From Streptomyces sp. AC555_RSS877 (GTDB taxonomy: Bacteria; Actinomycetota; Actinomycetes; Streptomycetales; Streptomycetaceae): a DNA stretch of 64,000 bases. The stretch covers positions 1 to 64,000 of the forward strand of contig NZ_JAGMUK010000088.1 of the NCBI RefSeq assembly GCF_019049245.1, read 5' to 3'. The position numbers were made by a program, and so were the translations under genes. Shown here piece by piece: positions 17,788 through 26,771 of this stretch (its first letter is position 1; the number at the start of each line of letters is the position of its first letter). The notes below the pieces were generated by a model, which ran no database searches, was not told the origin of the DNA, and worked only from the letters and a program-made list of their open reading frames with translations.

Positions 17788-17833
17788 CATGTGTGTGGCC
17801 GGAGAGACCGGCACGGCGAGGGAGGCACCGGCA

Positions 17834-18598
17834 ATGGCCTGGTCGATCGCGGAGGTGGCGCGGATGTCCAAGGTGACATCGCGGACGCTGCGGCATTACG
17901 ACGAGATCGGACTGCTGCCGCCCGCATGGATCGGGAGCAACGGGCACCGCTACTACGAGGAAGCCGATCTGCTGCGGTTGCAGCAGATCCTGCTGATGCG
18001 GGAGCTGGGCCTGGGGCTGCGCGAGATCCAGGCGGTCCTGGACAGCCAGCTCGACCAGGTGTCCGTGCTCCGTGAGCACCACCAACGGCTGCTCACGGAA
18101 CGGGACCGGCTGGAGACGCTGGCCCGTACGGTCGGCCGCACCATCGCCGAACTGGAAGAAGGTGAAGGCAAGGACCATATGGCGAAGATCAACAAGCCGG
18201 AGAACCTGTTCGAGGGGTTCCAGGCCCCCTCCGAGGCCGAAGCCGAGGTACGGGAGCGGTGGCCGCAGGCGTGGGAGCAGTCCCGGCAGGCCGTCGAGGC
18301 GATGACCTCCGAGGACACGGAGCGCTGGCAGCGTGAGGTGACGGCGCAGATGATCCGTATGGCGGAGTTCATGGTGGCCGGCACGCCGGTGTCCGACCCC
18401 GCGGTACAGGCCGAGGTGGACGCCAACTACCAGAGCATCTGCCGGTTCTGGACCCCGACCGCAGCCGCGTACAAGGGAGTGGGCCAGACCTATGTCGACG
18501 ACCCGCAGATGCGGGCCAACTTCGACAAGATCGCCGACGGTCTCGCCGCATACCAGCGCGATGCGATGACCGTGTACGCCGATGCCCGGCTGAGCTGA
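17834..18598 (+). CDS. MerR family regulator with TipAS antibiotic-recognition domain
   Basis: A 254-residue TipA-like activator. Residues 1-70 are the MerR winged helix (WSIAEVARMSKVTSRTLRHY, DEIGLLPPAW, NGHRYYEEADLLRLQQILLM), residues ~75-112 the dimerising coiled coil, and residues ~130-254 the helical TipAS domain (FEGFQAPSEAEAEVRERWPQ, FMVAGTPVSDPAVQAEVDAN). In TipA the C-domain binds thiopeptides and other macrocycles and triggers activation. The ATG at 17834 has GGAGGCACCG upstream. The 19-bp-spaced promoter with an internal dyad supports autoregulation. Confidence 0.92.
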   Translation: MAWSIAEVARMSKVTSRTLRHYDEIGLLPPAWIGSNGHRYYEEADLLRLQQILLMRELGLGLREIQAVLDSQLDQVSVLREHHQRLLTERDRLETLARTVGRTIAELEEGEGKDHMAKINKPENLFEGFQAPSEAEAEVRERWPQAWEQSRQAVEAMTSEDTERWQREVTAQMIRMAEFMVAGTPVSDPAVQAEVDANYQSICRFWTPTAAAYKGVGQTYVDDPQMRANFDKIADGLAAYQRDAMTVYADARLS

Positions 18599-18628
18599 CC
18601 GCACGCACCTCAGGCCGTTTCGTATGGA

Positions 18629-18765
18629 TCATCGGACGGACCAGAGGAAGGTGCCTGCGATGTGGAGTCCGGCCAGGTAGCTCATGGCGGTCTTCACGTA
18701 GCGGGTGGCGATGCCGCGCCACTGTTTTGAGGCGGTTGATGCATCGCTCGACGGTGTTGAGCTGC
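18629..18765 (-). pseudogene. IS5-family transposase C-terminal remnant
   Basis: The final residues of an IS5/IS112-type transposase: NTVERCINRLK in one frame, continuing after a frameshift as QWRGIATRYVKTAMSYLAGL then HIAGTFLWSVR to the stop at 18629. It is fused upstream to an unrelated IS481 remnant at about 18765. Confidence 0.75.
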
Positions 18766-19140
18766 TCAAGGCCCAAGGGTGAAGCGGCGTTTGCCCAGGC
18801 CGAGCCGGGTCAGGTGTCGGCTGGCAGTTCGCCGGTCGATCAAAAACCGATACTGACAAGTTCGCCGCTGATCCGTTGCGCGGACCACTTGAGCTCGCCG
18901 CGCCAGGACTCGATCTGCTCGATGACCCATGCTGGAGTCGCGTTCGGACTCCGGTGCGGACTCGACGGCCGGTCTTGCTATCCCGCATCACCGTGTAGCC
19001 GCCAGCGATTTACCCACTTGCTGGCGCATGCGCGAGAGATGCCCATCTCAGCGGCGACGTGGGCAATGGGACGTTGTCTGGCACCGCTTCACGAGCCGCC
19101 TACGGCCCTCGACGCTCAGGGGCGCATTAGCGTGGGGCAC
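18766..19140 (-). pseudogene. IS481-family transposase N-terminal remnant, heavily decayed
   Basis: Starting at GTG 19140 the sequence reads PHANAPLSVEGRRRLVKRCQ, the usual opening of IS481 transposases. After several frame breaks a later block, LIDRRTASRHLTRLGLGKRR, marks the end of its HTH region. In-frame stops and frame changes occur between (18850-19080). The catalytic rve domain is missing. Confidence 0.7.
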
Positions 19141-19211
19141 TCGTCGTCCTCTCGAAGTCAGACGACGGCAGGCGCGACACCCGTCGTGCGCGCCTGCCGC
19201 ATTGCGGCCTT

Positions 19212-19580
19212 TCAGCCCTTCGGTGCGACGCGGATACGGTTCCCGTCAGGATCGGCTGCGAGGAAGGTCAGCCCGAACCCCGCATCATGCGGCTCGCGCA
19301 GGATCGTGACCCCGTTGGACTTCCACCGCTCAAAGGTCGCGTTGAGCTCGTCGGGGCGTCCACCGTCAATGGCCAGGCACACCTCACTCGTGCGCGGGAC
19401 GTCCGGTGACAGATCCTCGAACTGGCCAGACCACAGACCGAGGTCAGCGCCTGGCCCGAGGTCGAAGGTGATGTATCCCGGAGTCTCGAACGAGGGGCTC
19501 ATGCCGAGGAGGCCGCCGTAGAAACGAGCTGCGGCGGGAGCGTCGTTCACGTAGACGATGGACACGACGGATGTGGTCAT
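19212..19580 (-). CDS. VOC family protein (glyoxalase/bleomycin-resistance fold)
   Basis: A 122-residue single-domain vicinal-oxygen-chelate protein: two beta-alpha-beta-beta-beta modules, the first beginning VVSIVYVNDAPAAARFYGGL, the second carrying DAGFGLTFLAADPDGNRIRV, the classic 'F-x-D-P-D-G-N-x-x' ending with a Glu/Arg at the metal position. Members bind metals or small ligands as lyases, dioxygenases or resistance proteins; no specific substrate is evident. It is divergent from a WYL-domain regulator (19672), and this pairing of a YafY-type regulator with a VOC protein is common in actinomycetes. Confidence 0.9.
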   Translation of the reverse strand: MTTSVVSIVYVNDAPAAARFYGGLLGMSPSFETPGYITFDLGPGADLGLWSGQFEDLSPDVPRTSEVCLAIDGGRPDELNATFERWKSNGVTILREPHDAGFGLTFLAADPDGNRIRVAPKG

Positions 19581-19671
19581 GGTTGTTCCTTCTCACAGGT
19601 CGAGGTACGCATCCACCAGCCTGACCGGGTTATGCGCCGCATCCTGTCGCAATTCCTGAAAAAATTGGTGT

Positions 19672-20637
19672 GTGACCCCAGACCGCTTCTTCACCCTGAT
19701 GCTGCTCCTCAATTCGAGGGATGCCGTGACCACACAGGAACTCGCCTCAGCGCTCGGGGTGTCCCTTCGCACCATCACCCGAGACCTGAACTGGCTCCGC
19801 GAGGCCGGTCTGCCGGTGACCGCACAACGGGGCCGCCTCGGAGGCGTGACCATGCTGCCCGGATCCGGACTCGACCTCACGCGACTCACACCGGACGAGC
19901 GTGATCATCTGTCGCTCACCGGGCTGGATGAGAAGCAACGTGCGGAGCTCAACGCATCGGTCGGAAGCCGGCGCGCGCTCTCCAAGATCGCCGCTACACA
20001 GCCACGTCGAGTTCATGAGCTCCTGCCGCTCACCGACGTAGTGCACGTGGACAGCCGTCCCTGGCGTCAGGCACGAGCTTCCGGCACGACTCCGGCTTCG
20101 CTGACCGGCGCAGTGCGGCGAGGCCGCCGGCTACGGATCGAGTACGACAGCCCACGCGAGTCATGCCCACGCGACCTGGTCGTGGATCCCTACGGGCTGT
20201 TCGCCAAGGCCGGCATCTGGTACCTCGTCGCCGATCGTGCCCGAGTGCCACGGATGTACCGACTCGAACGGATCACGACGTGGAAAGAAGTCGACCAGCC
20301 ACGACGGCTTCGCGAGAGCCAGACCCTGGCCACCGTCGCTGCGGCGCTCATTGATCAGTGGGAACACAACCACGCGATAGAGGTCAGCGCCACCATCGAC
20401 CAGACCCAGATCGAGCGAGCGCAACGGATCTTTGGCCTACGACTCGTCTGGGACGACCATGAAGAATCCGCCACCGGCCGCAAGGTAACAATCCGCTTCC
20501 TGCGTCTGGAGGACGTGCGAGCACTACTGCCGTTCGGGAGCGCCATCACTGTGCACGGCCCCACCGAAGCCAGGGTTCACCTTCGCGACCTCGCCACCGC
20601 TCTTGCCCACCACTACGCGCCGTCACCAACGTCCTGA
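19672..20637 (+). CDS. YafY-type HTH/WYL-domain transcriptional regulator
   Basis: A 321-residue regulator. The N-terminal winged helix (RFFTLMLLLNSRDAVTTQEL, ALGVSLRTITRDLNWLREAG) is of the DeoR/HTH_11 type, and the central WYL domain (RLRIEYDSPRE, VDPYGLFAKAGIWYLVADRA) is followed by a WCX extension (EVSATIDQTQIERAQRIFGL). WYL domains sense nucleotides or small ligands. GTG start at 19672; no strong Shine-Dalgarno. The divergent 91-bp gap to the VOC gene makes that gene its probable target. Confidence 0.9.
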   Translation: MTPDRFFTLMLLLNSRDAVTTQELASALGVSLRTITRDLNWLREAGLPVTAQRGRLGGVTMLPGSGLDLTRLTPDERDHLSLTGLDEKQRAELNASVGSRRALSKIAATQPRRVHELLPLTDVVHVDSRPWRQARASGTTPASLTGAVRRGRRLRIEYDSPRESCPRDLVVDPYGLFAKAGIWYLVADRARVPRMYRLERITTWKEVDQPRRLRESQTLATVAAALIDQWEHNHAIEVSATIDQTQIERAQRIFGLRLVWDDHEESATGRKVTIRFLRLEDVRALLPFGSAITVHGPTEARVHLRDLATALAHHYAPSPTS

Positions 20638-21256
20638 CCCGCAACAACTAGGTCACCACCCTGAACGTGCTCCGCCGGATGATCGCCAACCTCGGAGGCA
20701 AATAGCGACCTCCCGTAGCTGCTGATCGGCTGTGCCTATCCGTCGCTACCCAACCCACCACTCACCCCAGCTCCCATCCCGTCCGCCGTCGACCTGCACA
20801 CCGTGGAGCGGGCGTGGTTCATGGCGTCCAGGTGGAGAGCGCCACCGTACGAACGACCTGGACGCCAGGGGCCGCGTCTGCTCGGCTCTGCCTGGGTCGA
20901 CGGCAGATGGGATGGGAGCTCCCCGCGCACGCCACTCACGGTCGGCACTCACTAGCCCGAGCTCTCGCTCGGGCCGGTGCGGGGCAAGCGGGGCCGGCCA
21001 GACTTCGGATCCATGGGCCGGAGTGTGCCGACACTGTCTGTGCGTGAGCGGCCCGCGACGGGCGATCCTCAAGCCAGGCGAGCAGACCGGCGGGGGTGGC
21101 GACTCGCGCAATGGCGTCGGCGCGGGTCCAGGCGAAGTTCTCCGTGGTGCTCGAGTCGTCGTGCGGTGGAACCGGGCGAGATCATCCCAGTCGAACCGCG
21201 CCTGCTCGCCCGCTGGGACGTCGATGCCAGGCATTCCCCATCGCGGGCGGCAGCTA
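20638..21256. other. Region without a supportable gene
   Basis: Open frames exist on both strands but none shows family resemblance or a ribosome binding site. The minus strand from about 21250 to 21150 (GIDVPAGEQARFDWDDLARF) is the only stretch with protein-like composition, and I cannot identify it. Confidence 0.4.
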
Positions 21257-21430
21257 CTAGTCCGCATCGGGGCGCCTGAAGTGCTGGGTGGCGAGGGCCC
21301 GGTAGGCGGTGGACCGGCCGCGACGGGTGTCGGAGCTGTCCACGATGTCGTCGTGGATCAGGGCGAAGGTGTGAAGCAGCTCCAGCGAGGCAGCGGCCCG
21401 CCAGGCCACCGGCCACCTGCTCAATTCAGG
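21257..21430 (-). pseudogene. Polyprenyl diphosphate synthase fragment
   Basis: About 55 residues of an isoprenyl diphosphate synthase, including the first aspartate-rich region: ASLELLHTFALIHDDIVDSS followed by DTRRGRSTAYRALATQHF. The DDxxD motif (DDIVD) that binds Mg and the allylic diphosphate is intact, but everything N-terminal of it and the second DDxxD domain are gone. It ends next to the GNAT gene on the same strand. Confidence 0.75.
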
Positions 21431-21434
21431 AGCA

Positions 21435-21995
21435 TCACAAGCCCCGCGAGGAGTTGCAGGGCCAGCTCGGAGACAGGAACACGACGATGTCCGTCTCGCT
21501 GCCCGGCAGGGGGTCGGGCTCCTGCCACCCGATGCGGCGATAGAACGCAAGCGTGTCGTGCGCCTGCTCCCAGGCCAGCAGCCATGCCCGACCGCCGGGC
21601 GCGGTGGCGGTGAGGGCGGACAGCAGCAGCCGTCCCAGACCGGTGCTGCGAGCGTGTGAGCGTACTCCCAGTTCGTCGACCTCGAAGGCACCCACCAGCA
21701 GCTCGCTCACCCGCTCGGCGCCAAGCCGGCTGGCCACCTTCCCGTAAGCACGGTCGGTGCGGAACGGGGCCTGGGTGGTCCAGCCCGTGCCGAAGCCATC
21801 CACCGCGCCATCGTCCGACATCGCCAGCACGGCCCGGAAACCGGGACGGTGCGCATCCGCTTCCAGCCGCTCCAGGAAAGCCGCACGCGTTGCCTCGGCG
21901 TTCCGGTGCTCCCAGGGCGGGGCGGTGAAGATCTCGACGTACGCCTCGGTGAGCTCGTTGGCGACGGTGAGGATGTCCAGGCCGAAGTACCGCAT
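21435..21995 (-). CDS. GNAT family N-acetyltransferase
   Basis: A 186-residue GNAT protein. The core acetyl-CoA motif A is VDELGVRSHARSTGLGRLLL (the R/Q-x-x-G-x-G/A pyrophosphate loop), preceded by a variable acceptor region and followed by RAWLLAWEQAHDTLAFYRRI GWQEPD, the motif B helix and end strand. The substrate (amine or peptide) is unknown. The ATG at 21995 starts MRYFGLDILTVANELTEAYV, a natural N-terminus. Its 3' end abuts the polyprenyl synthase fragment. Confidence 0.85.
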   Translation of the reverse strand: MRYFGLDILTVANELTEAYVEIFTAPPWEHRNAEATRAAFLERLEADAHRPGFRAVLAMSDDGAVDGFGTGWTTQAPFRTDRAYGKVASRLGAERVSELLVGAFEVDELGVRSHARSTGLGRLLLSALTATAPGGRAWLLAWEQAHDTLAFYRRIGWQEPDPLPGSETDIVVFLSPSWPCNSSRGL

Positions 21996-22241
21996 GCCGA
22001 GAAACCTATCCCCTGTCCCCCTGCTCCATGTGCGAGTTCTGGGGCAGGTCCGCGCATCGATGAACGCCTGCCCTCCCAGAGCCGGGCGAGTTTGCTGCTT
22101 CGGCTCGTCGTGCGGTACTGGGGCCGGTGGACTCACGCTGCTGGTAGCAGTGGTACAGCGCGGGTCGATGCGGCCAAGCCATAGCGACCTGATGCGCAAT
22201 TGCCTCGCGTATGAGCCGCCCCGCGATCTACCCTCGCGGCC

Positions 22242-22841
22242 GTGACGACACACGATGCGCCTGAAGGCTCCCGGATGGCTCCCGGTGGTGCCGGGCTGGT
22301 GATCCGGCAAGAGACCGCTGACGATCACCGAGATGTGCGCGAGGTTCATACGCGCGCCTTCGGTGACAGCGATCGGGTTCCCGGGCTCGTGGAGGCACTT
22401 CGCGTTGCGGAGGCTGCATTGGCGCCGATGTCCTTTGTCGCTGTCGTAGATGACCGGGTCGTCGGGCATGTCCTGCTGAGCGCGACGCGGTTGGATGCTC
22501 CGCGCCGGATCGTGGACGTTCTGTCGCTGTCACCGCTGGGCGTGGTCCCGGAGTTCCAGCGTCAGGGCATCGGTACGCAGCTCATCGCCCACGCCCTCGA
22601 GGCGGCCGACAGCCAGGGGGTGCCGTTGGTATTCCTGGAGGGTTCGCCGCGCTATTACGGCACGCGCGGCTTCGAGGGTGCCAGCGCGGTGGGCTTCCGT
22701 TCGCCGTCGCTGCGTATCCCTGAAGCCGCGTTCCAAGTTGCCCGGTTGTCCGCTCACGAGCCGTGGATGACGGGCGCCTTCGTCTACTCAGAGGTCTTTT
22801 GGGCCTTTGACTGCGTCGGCCTGCGCGACCCCGAGGACTGA
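22242..22841 (+). CDS. GNAT family N-acetyltransferase (YhbS-like)
   Basis: A 199-residue acetyltransferase of the YhbS-type: GLVIRQETADDHRDVREVHT, SFVAVVDDRVVGHVLLSATR, and motif A LSLSPLGVVPEFQRQGIGTQ (the Q-x-x-G-I-G loop that binds CoA pyrophosphate). The C-terminus has VFLEGSPRYYGTRGFEGASA, a typical end of this subgroup. It probably acetylates a small molecule or protein amine. GTG start; no strong ribosome binding site. Unrelated to the minus-strand GNAT gene beside it. Confidence 0.88.
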   Translation: MTTHDAPEGSRMAPGGAGLVIRQETADDHRDVREVHTRAFGDSDRVPGLVEALRVAEAALAPMSFVAVVDDRVVGHVLLSATRLDAPRRIVDVLSLSPLGVVPEFQRQGIGTQLIAHALEAADSQGVPLVFLEGSPRYYGTRGFEGASAVGFRSPSLRIPEAAFQVARLSAHEPWMTGAFVYSEVFWAFDCVGLRDPED

Positions 22842-22965
22842 GGAGCGACCCGACTCGACCTGATCTTCAGGACTGTCACAGTGGCGATGTCCAGCTCGTC
22901 GTCGGTTGCGTGCGATCAGCGAGGCGTCGGGCCGTAACGTGAACAGGGCCGTCGGGTTCATTGGA

Positions 22966-23255
22966 TGTGTCGTCTCAATCGGTGCACCGTGACCAAGGCC
23001 ATCGGAGAGATCAGGCCGCTGCTGGCCGCCCGCGGCTTCGCTACCCCCACCGGGTTCCGCTGCGTACCCTGGCCGACGTCTTCGCCTATGCCCAGGCCGA
23101 GTGGCGTGCGCCTGCGGTTGGACGGCACCGAAATCCAGGTCCGCCGACCCGCCGCCCACCGGCCCGGAAGGCGCCGGTTCGGCTCAGGCAAGCTGCGGCA
23201 GAACACCCACGAGTGCACCGTCGCTTCCGACAGCGAGGGCCGTCCGCTCCGTCGC
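22966..23255 (+). pseudogene. IS5-family (DDE_Tnp_4) transposase fragment, frameshifted
   Basis: Pieces of one transposase in alternating frames: TVTKAIGEIRPLLAARGFAT, then LRTLADVFAYAQAE, then GVRLRLDGTEIQVRRPAAHR with the first catalytic Asp (RLDGTE), then KLRQNTHECTVASDSEGRPL. N-terminal helix-turn-helix and C-terminal catalytic residues are missing, and at least two frame changes interrupt what remains. Confidence 0.75.
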
Positions 23256-23872
23256 GGGCCAAAGTTGCTCTGTCATCGAGCGGTGCACGGCCAAAACCAC
23301 CGACGAACCCTCCGCCGTGCATGAACATCATGGCCGGCTGCGCCGGCCCATCCGTCATCCCCTTTTGATGACGCGGCATTCCATACGCATCCACCCAATT
23401 CGCAGGACAGAGCTGCGTATGACAAGGAGGCGCACCGTTCCAGGTACACAGCCGGCAGAGCCAGTGGCCGACTTTCTGCTCGGGCAGGAGTGAGGGTCAC
23501 CTCCCCGCCCTGGCTTGCCCGCGTCGACGGCTCGAGGCTTGCCGGGTCAGGTGCGCAGGCGCGAGAACCAACCGTCGGCCTTCTGCGGCCCTTATGACCT
23601 GGCTCCACACATGATCCGAGAAACAGCGCCTACCTCCGGCCGCCCGAGGCGAGTTCCGTCGCTGCCGTGTCTTCACCCGACCGAGTGGCGGGCCGTCAGT
23701 GGCCGGGGCGCGGGCGCTTCCGGCGGGTCGCGCTAGGCCCGCGCGCCTGCATCGTGCCCGCCCACGGCGGCGCAGCGTGGCCCCGGCCCAGGCTCAAAAC
23801 CGGCAAGCGCGCCGTCGTCGGTCCCCGGCAGCGACCGCCGCCCATCGGGTCCTCCGTCGCCGGCGACCGGTA
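23256..23872. other. Region without a supportable gene
   Basis: A minus-strand stretch at about 23280-23395 reads QPAMMFMHGGGFVGGF, resembling the HGGG oxyanion motif of HSL-type esterases, but no other part of such an enzyme is present. Nothing else is recognisable. Confidence 0.4.
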
Positions 23873-24718
23873 TCAACCGGTGGTGAGCAAGCCTTCACGC
23901 AGTCGGGCAAGGGTGCGGGACAGGAGCCGGGAGACGTGCATCTGGGAGACGCCCAGGCGTTCGCCGATCTGGGCCTGAGTGCATTCCTCGACGAACCGCA
24001 TGTGGATGATCTGCCGGTCGCGCTCGCCGAGTTCGGCGATCAGCGGGGCGAGGGCGTGGAAGTCCTCGACGAGCTCCAGGTCCGTGTCCTGGGTGCCGAT
24101 GAAGTCCTGCAGGGCGGCTTCGCCGTCTTCGCTGCCGCTGATCGTGGCGTCCAGGGAGGCGGAGTTGTAGCCGTTGGCGGCCAGGCGGGCCTCGCGAACC
24201 TCGTCTTCGGGCAGGCTCATCAGCTCCGACAGTTCCTTGACCGTCGGGGTGCGGCCCAGTCGGCTGCGCAGTTCTTCGGTGGCGCGGGCCAGCTGGACGC
24301 GGGCTTCCTGCAGCCGGCGAGGGACGTGCACGGCCCAGGTGGTGTCGCGGAAGAACCGCTTGATCTCGCCGACGATGTAGGGGATGGCGAAGGAGGTGAA
24401 CTCCACCTCGCGGGACAGCTCGAAGCGGTCGATCGCCTTGATCAGGCCGATCATGCCGACCTGGACGATGTCCTCCATCTCCTCCGGCCCGCGGCTGCGG
24501 AACCGGCCGGCCGCGAAGCGGACCAGGGACATGTTCATCTCGATCAGCGTGTTCCGCGCGTACTGGTACTCCGGGGTGCCTTCCTCCAGCACGGCCAGCT
24601 GCTGGAAGAACAGCTTGGACAGTTCGCGGGCGTCCTTGGGTGCCACCCGGGACGGGTCAGCGACCTTGGGCAGCTCGGCCGTCCGGGTCTGTGCTGTCGC
24701 CATGCTCATGGGCGCCAT
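23873..24718 (-). CDS. SigB/SigF-type RNA polymerase sigma factor
   Basis: A 281-residue group 3 sigma factor. Region 2: LIEMNMSLVRFAAGRFRSRG, EEMEDIVQVGMIGLIKAIDR, FTSFAIPYIVGEIKRFFRDT with the -10 recognition helix; region 3: VPRRLQEARVQLARATEELR; region 4: LIAELGERDRQIIHMRFVEE and AQIGERLGVSQMHVSRLLSR, the -35 HTH. Family members direct stress and differentiation genes and are held by RsbW-like anti-sigma kinases. I start at the ATG at 24718, which has GGGAGGGGA just upstream. Downstream-facing context: anti-sigma-like ATPase at 24928 (same strand, upstream), broken STAS antagonist and ANTAR protein nearby. Confidence 0.93.
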   Translation of the reverse strand: MAPMSMATAQTRTAELPKVADPSRVAPKDARELSKLFFQQLAVLEEGTPEYQYARNTLIEMNMSLVRFAAGRFRSRGPEEMEDIVQVGMIGLIKAIDRFELSREVEFTSFAIPYIVGEIKRFFRDTTWAVHVPRRLQEARVQLARATEELRSRLGRTPTVKELSELMSLPEDEVREARLAANGYNSASLDATISGSEDGEAALQDFIGTQDTDLELVEDFHALAPLIAELGERDRQIIHMRFVEECTQAQIGERLGVSQMHVSRLLSRTLARLREGLLTTG

Positions 24719-24927
24719 GCTGTTCCCCTCCCAGGTCGTTCCCGCCACCGCGGCCGGCCGAAGCGGCCGACGACGCACCGCCTACCCCCGCATCCTGCCC
24801 TCACTCCCCCGTCATCTCGGTCGGCCACTGGCTGCAAGGGCATCCCCCGCCCGCGTCACCCCGCGCAGCCCGCCTCTTCACCGCAGGCCGCAGGAAAGAC
24901 AGTGGGGCCAGAGGGAGACGCCGGCCA

Positions 24928-25374
24928 CTACTGAGGGCGGCGTCCTGTGATGTCACCGCCCAGGTCGTCGGGCAGGGCGATGCGGGCAGTGATGCGTTTG
25001 CCGACCGGCTCCCGCTGCACTTCGAAGCCCTGCGCGACGGCCATGACAATCTCCAGGCCGTGCTGCCCAACCCGGCCCGCATCGGCGGCCCGGGCCACCG
25101 GCAGCACCGGATCGCTGTCCCACACGACCACTTCTACCAGCGAGCCGACGATCCGCAGCTCCATCAGGACCGGGCCGGGGGCGTACTTGCGGGCGTTGGT
25201 GACCAGCTCGCTGACCACCAGCTGGGTCAGGTCCATCACGCGTGCGGAGACCGGAAGGCCGTGCTCGGCCTGGACGCGGGCAAGGAAGTCCACCGCCCGG
25301 TGGCGTGCCTCGGCGATGCAGGATCCGTCACCGTCCAGGGCGATGGTGTCCTGTATCGGCTGGGCGCCGGGCAT
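24928..25374 (-). CDS. RsbW-like anti-sigma factor / GHKL ATPase
   Basis: A 148-residue ATP-binding regulatory protein of the RsbW/SpoIIAB-like type common in Streptomyces. The GHKL fold shows the N-box helix DLTQLVVSELVTNARKYAPG and a G1-like box VWDSDPVLP, then the G2-like GRVGQHGLEIVMAVAQGFEV. Such proteins sequester a SigB/F-type factor or phosphorylate a STAS antagonist. The ATG at 25374 has GAGGGGAGCGTG upstream. It precedes the sigma gene by 209 bp on the same strand, so the pair is a plausible partner set. Confidence 0.85.
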   Translation of the reverse strand: MPGAQPIQDTIALDGDGSCIAEARHRAVDFLARVQAEHGLPVSARVMDLTQLVVSELVTNARKYAPGPVLMELRIVGSLVEVVVWDSDPVLPVARAADAGRVGQHGLEIVMAVAQGFEVQREPVGKRITARIALPDDLGGDITGRRPQ

Positions 25375-25589
25375 CACGCTCCCCTCGCCGTCGGGGACTG
25401 ATTCCGTCGGACCCACCTTGCTCCACCCCCGTTCACACGTCTGCGCGTACCCGGCACTATGCCGCACATGTCCCACGAGGACTGGGCAATGGGCCGCACA
25501 CGTGTTCGTCGCAGCATCGGGGACGGGGTTGGCGCACGATGGTGTCGGCGCCTTGAGCCCTCATCAGTGAGCGCAGTCGGCGAGGACAT

Positions 25590-25955
25590 GTGACAGAAAC
25601 CCATGGAGCAGCCTGGCGGCCCGGCCAGCTCTCGATCGGCCACACCGCCGTCGACCCTTTAGTCACCGGGCGCGGCGAGATCGACCACCCTGTCAAGGAC
25701 ATGCTCAGCCAGGCCCTGCTGTCTACAACGGCGCGACGCCGCCGCGGACCGTTATGGACCTCAGCAGCAACCTTCATGGACTCCAGCGGCATCGACGTCC
25801 TCATCGCCGCCCACAGGAGCATGAGAGACGCTCACGGGTGGCTGCGTCTCGCCGGCCCCAGGCATCAGTGCTGCGGCTGATTGAGCTCGTCGGCTTGGAC
25901 CAGGCCATTTCCCTGCCATCCCACCGTCGCGCAGGCACTGACCGCCTGACCCACA
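25590..25955 (+). pseudogene. STAS-domain anti-sigma antagonist, multiple frameshifts
   Basis: Remains of a SpoIIAA/RsbV-like protein. One frame gives GQLSIGHTAVDPLVTGRGEI DHPVKDMLSQALL and, later, ATFMDSSGIDVLIAAHRSMR with the conserved phospho-acceptor Ser region (MDSSG). The strand between (VMDLSS) and the C-terminus (ASVLRLIELVGLDQAISLPS) lie in a different frame. At least two compensating shifts around 25720-25860 break the gene. It lies opposite the anti-sigma gene and would have been its antagonist. Confidence 0.75.
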
Positions 25956-25960
25956 CCGCG

Positions 25961-26323
25961 CTACCCGGCTTCCGCCCCCGGGGCACCCTGCCGGCGGGAG
26001 CGCCGCCGCACGGCCGCATCCAGCTCCCGCCCCACCGGCTCCGGCAGCGGCTGCCCCAGCGCCCAGGCGATCATCGACTCGGCCACCGTGTGGAGTTTGA
26101 TGTTGGTGTGCTGGGAGACCTCACGCAGCACCTCGAAGCCGGCGGCCGGCGCGAGCCGGTGGGTCGCGGTGAGAACACCAATGGCCTGGTCCACCGTCGC
26201 GTGAGAGTCGATAGCGTGCCGCAGCTGCGCGTTCTCCTGTTCCAGGCGGGCGTTGGTGGCGTCGTCACGGGTGCCGTCGGGCGAGGGCCGCGGCACGCGA
26301 GAGGTCGTCATGCTGGTCTCCAT
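25961..26323 (-). CDS. ANTAR-domain protein
   Basis: A 120-residue protein with an N-terminal coiled coil (DDATNARLEQENAQLRHAID) and a C-terminal ANTAR domain (SHATVDQAIGVLTATHRLAP, AAGFEVLREVSQHTNIKLHT, VAESMIAWA). ANTAR domains bind paired RNA hairpins and stop termination in response to a signal, usually sensed by an attached PAS or GAF domain. Here no sensor domain is present, so it would rely on a partner. The last ~25 residues are Arg-rich. The start is either 26323 or the Met four codons later. Confidence 0.85.
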   Translation of the reverse strand: METSMTTSRVPRPSPDGTRDDATNARLEQENAQLRHAIDSHATVDQAIGVLTATHRLAPAAGFEVLREVSQHTNIKLHTVAESMIAWALGQPLPEPVGRELDAAVRRRSRRQGAPGAEAG

Positions 26324-26407
26324 GCGGGGGCAAGGCTTTCCGTACGCCTGCCCCTACCGCGACGGCAAGACACCTTCTGGGCGACGTGAAGATCACACAG
26401 GACGAGA

Positions 26408-26440
26408 GGCTCTTCGCCGACCATGGGATGGCGAAGAGCC
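26408..26440. terminator. Hairpin, 11-bp perfect stem
   Basis: GGCTCTTCGCC (26408-26418) pairs with GGCGAAGAGCC (26430-26440) around 11 nt. It stands upstream of the ANTAR gene with no gene ending at it now. It could be a leftover terminator or a structured leader RNA. Confidence 0.5.
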
Positions 26441-26534
26441 CAAGGGCTGTACGCCCAACCCTTGTTTGCCGGGTGGCCCCCGCCGTCCACACTCACACCC
26501 GACGGGCCGTACAGGCCAGGCTGGCAGCCAGGAC

Positions 26535-26569
26535 GGTGCCGCAGCCGACTCGGGGATAACTGCGGCACC
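26535..26569. repeat. Hairpin, 10-bp perfect stem
   Basis: GGTGCCGCAG (26535-26544) pairs with CTGCGGCACC (26560-26569), 15-nt loop. Second structured element in the gene-free interval 26324-26771; function unknown. Confidence 0.45.
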
Positions 26570-26771
26570 CGTCACGCGCAGCCCAGCGGCGCGGCAGGAA
26601 GAACACGCCCCCGGGGCCAACCGTGCCAGTGCCCCGCCCCCCGGCCACCAGGCTGCGCTGACCGGGTGGGGCGCAGCAGACCCGCGGGGTAGTCGATCGT
26701 GCGCCGGCGGAAGACTCCGAACATGTCACCTACCGCCGGTATTGGCGGCCACTCTGCGTGCAACTCGGTCC

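Noticed and set aside
16171..17871. Long minus-strand frame opposite the FAD monooxygenase
   Set aside because: Antisense mirror frame; the sense strand has all flavoprotein motifs.
23280..23395. Esterase gene on the minus strand
   Set aside because: Only an HGGG-like motif over ~20 residues; no nucleophile, acid or His segment follows.
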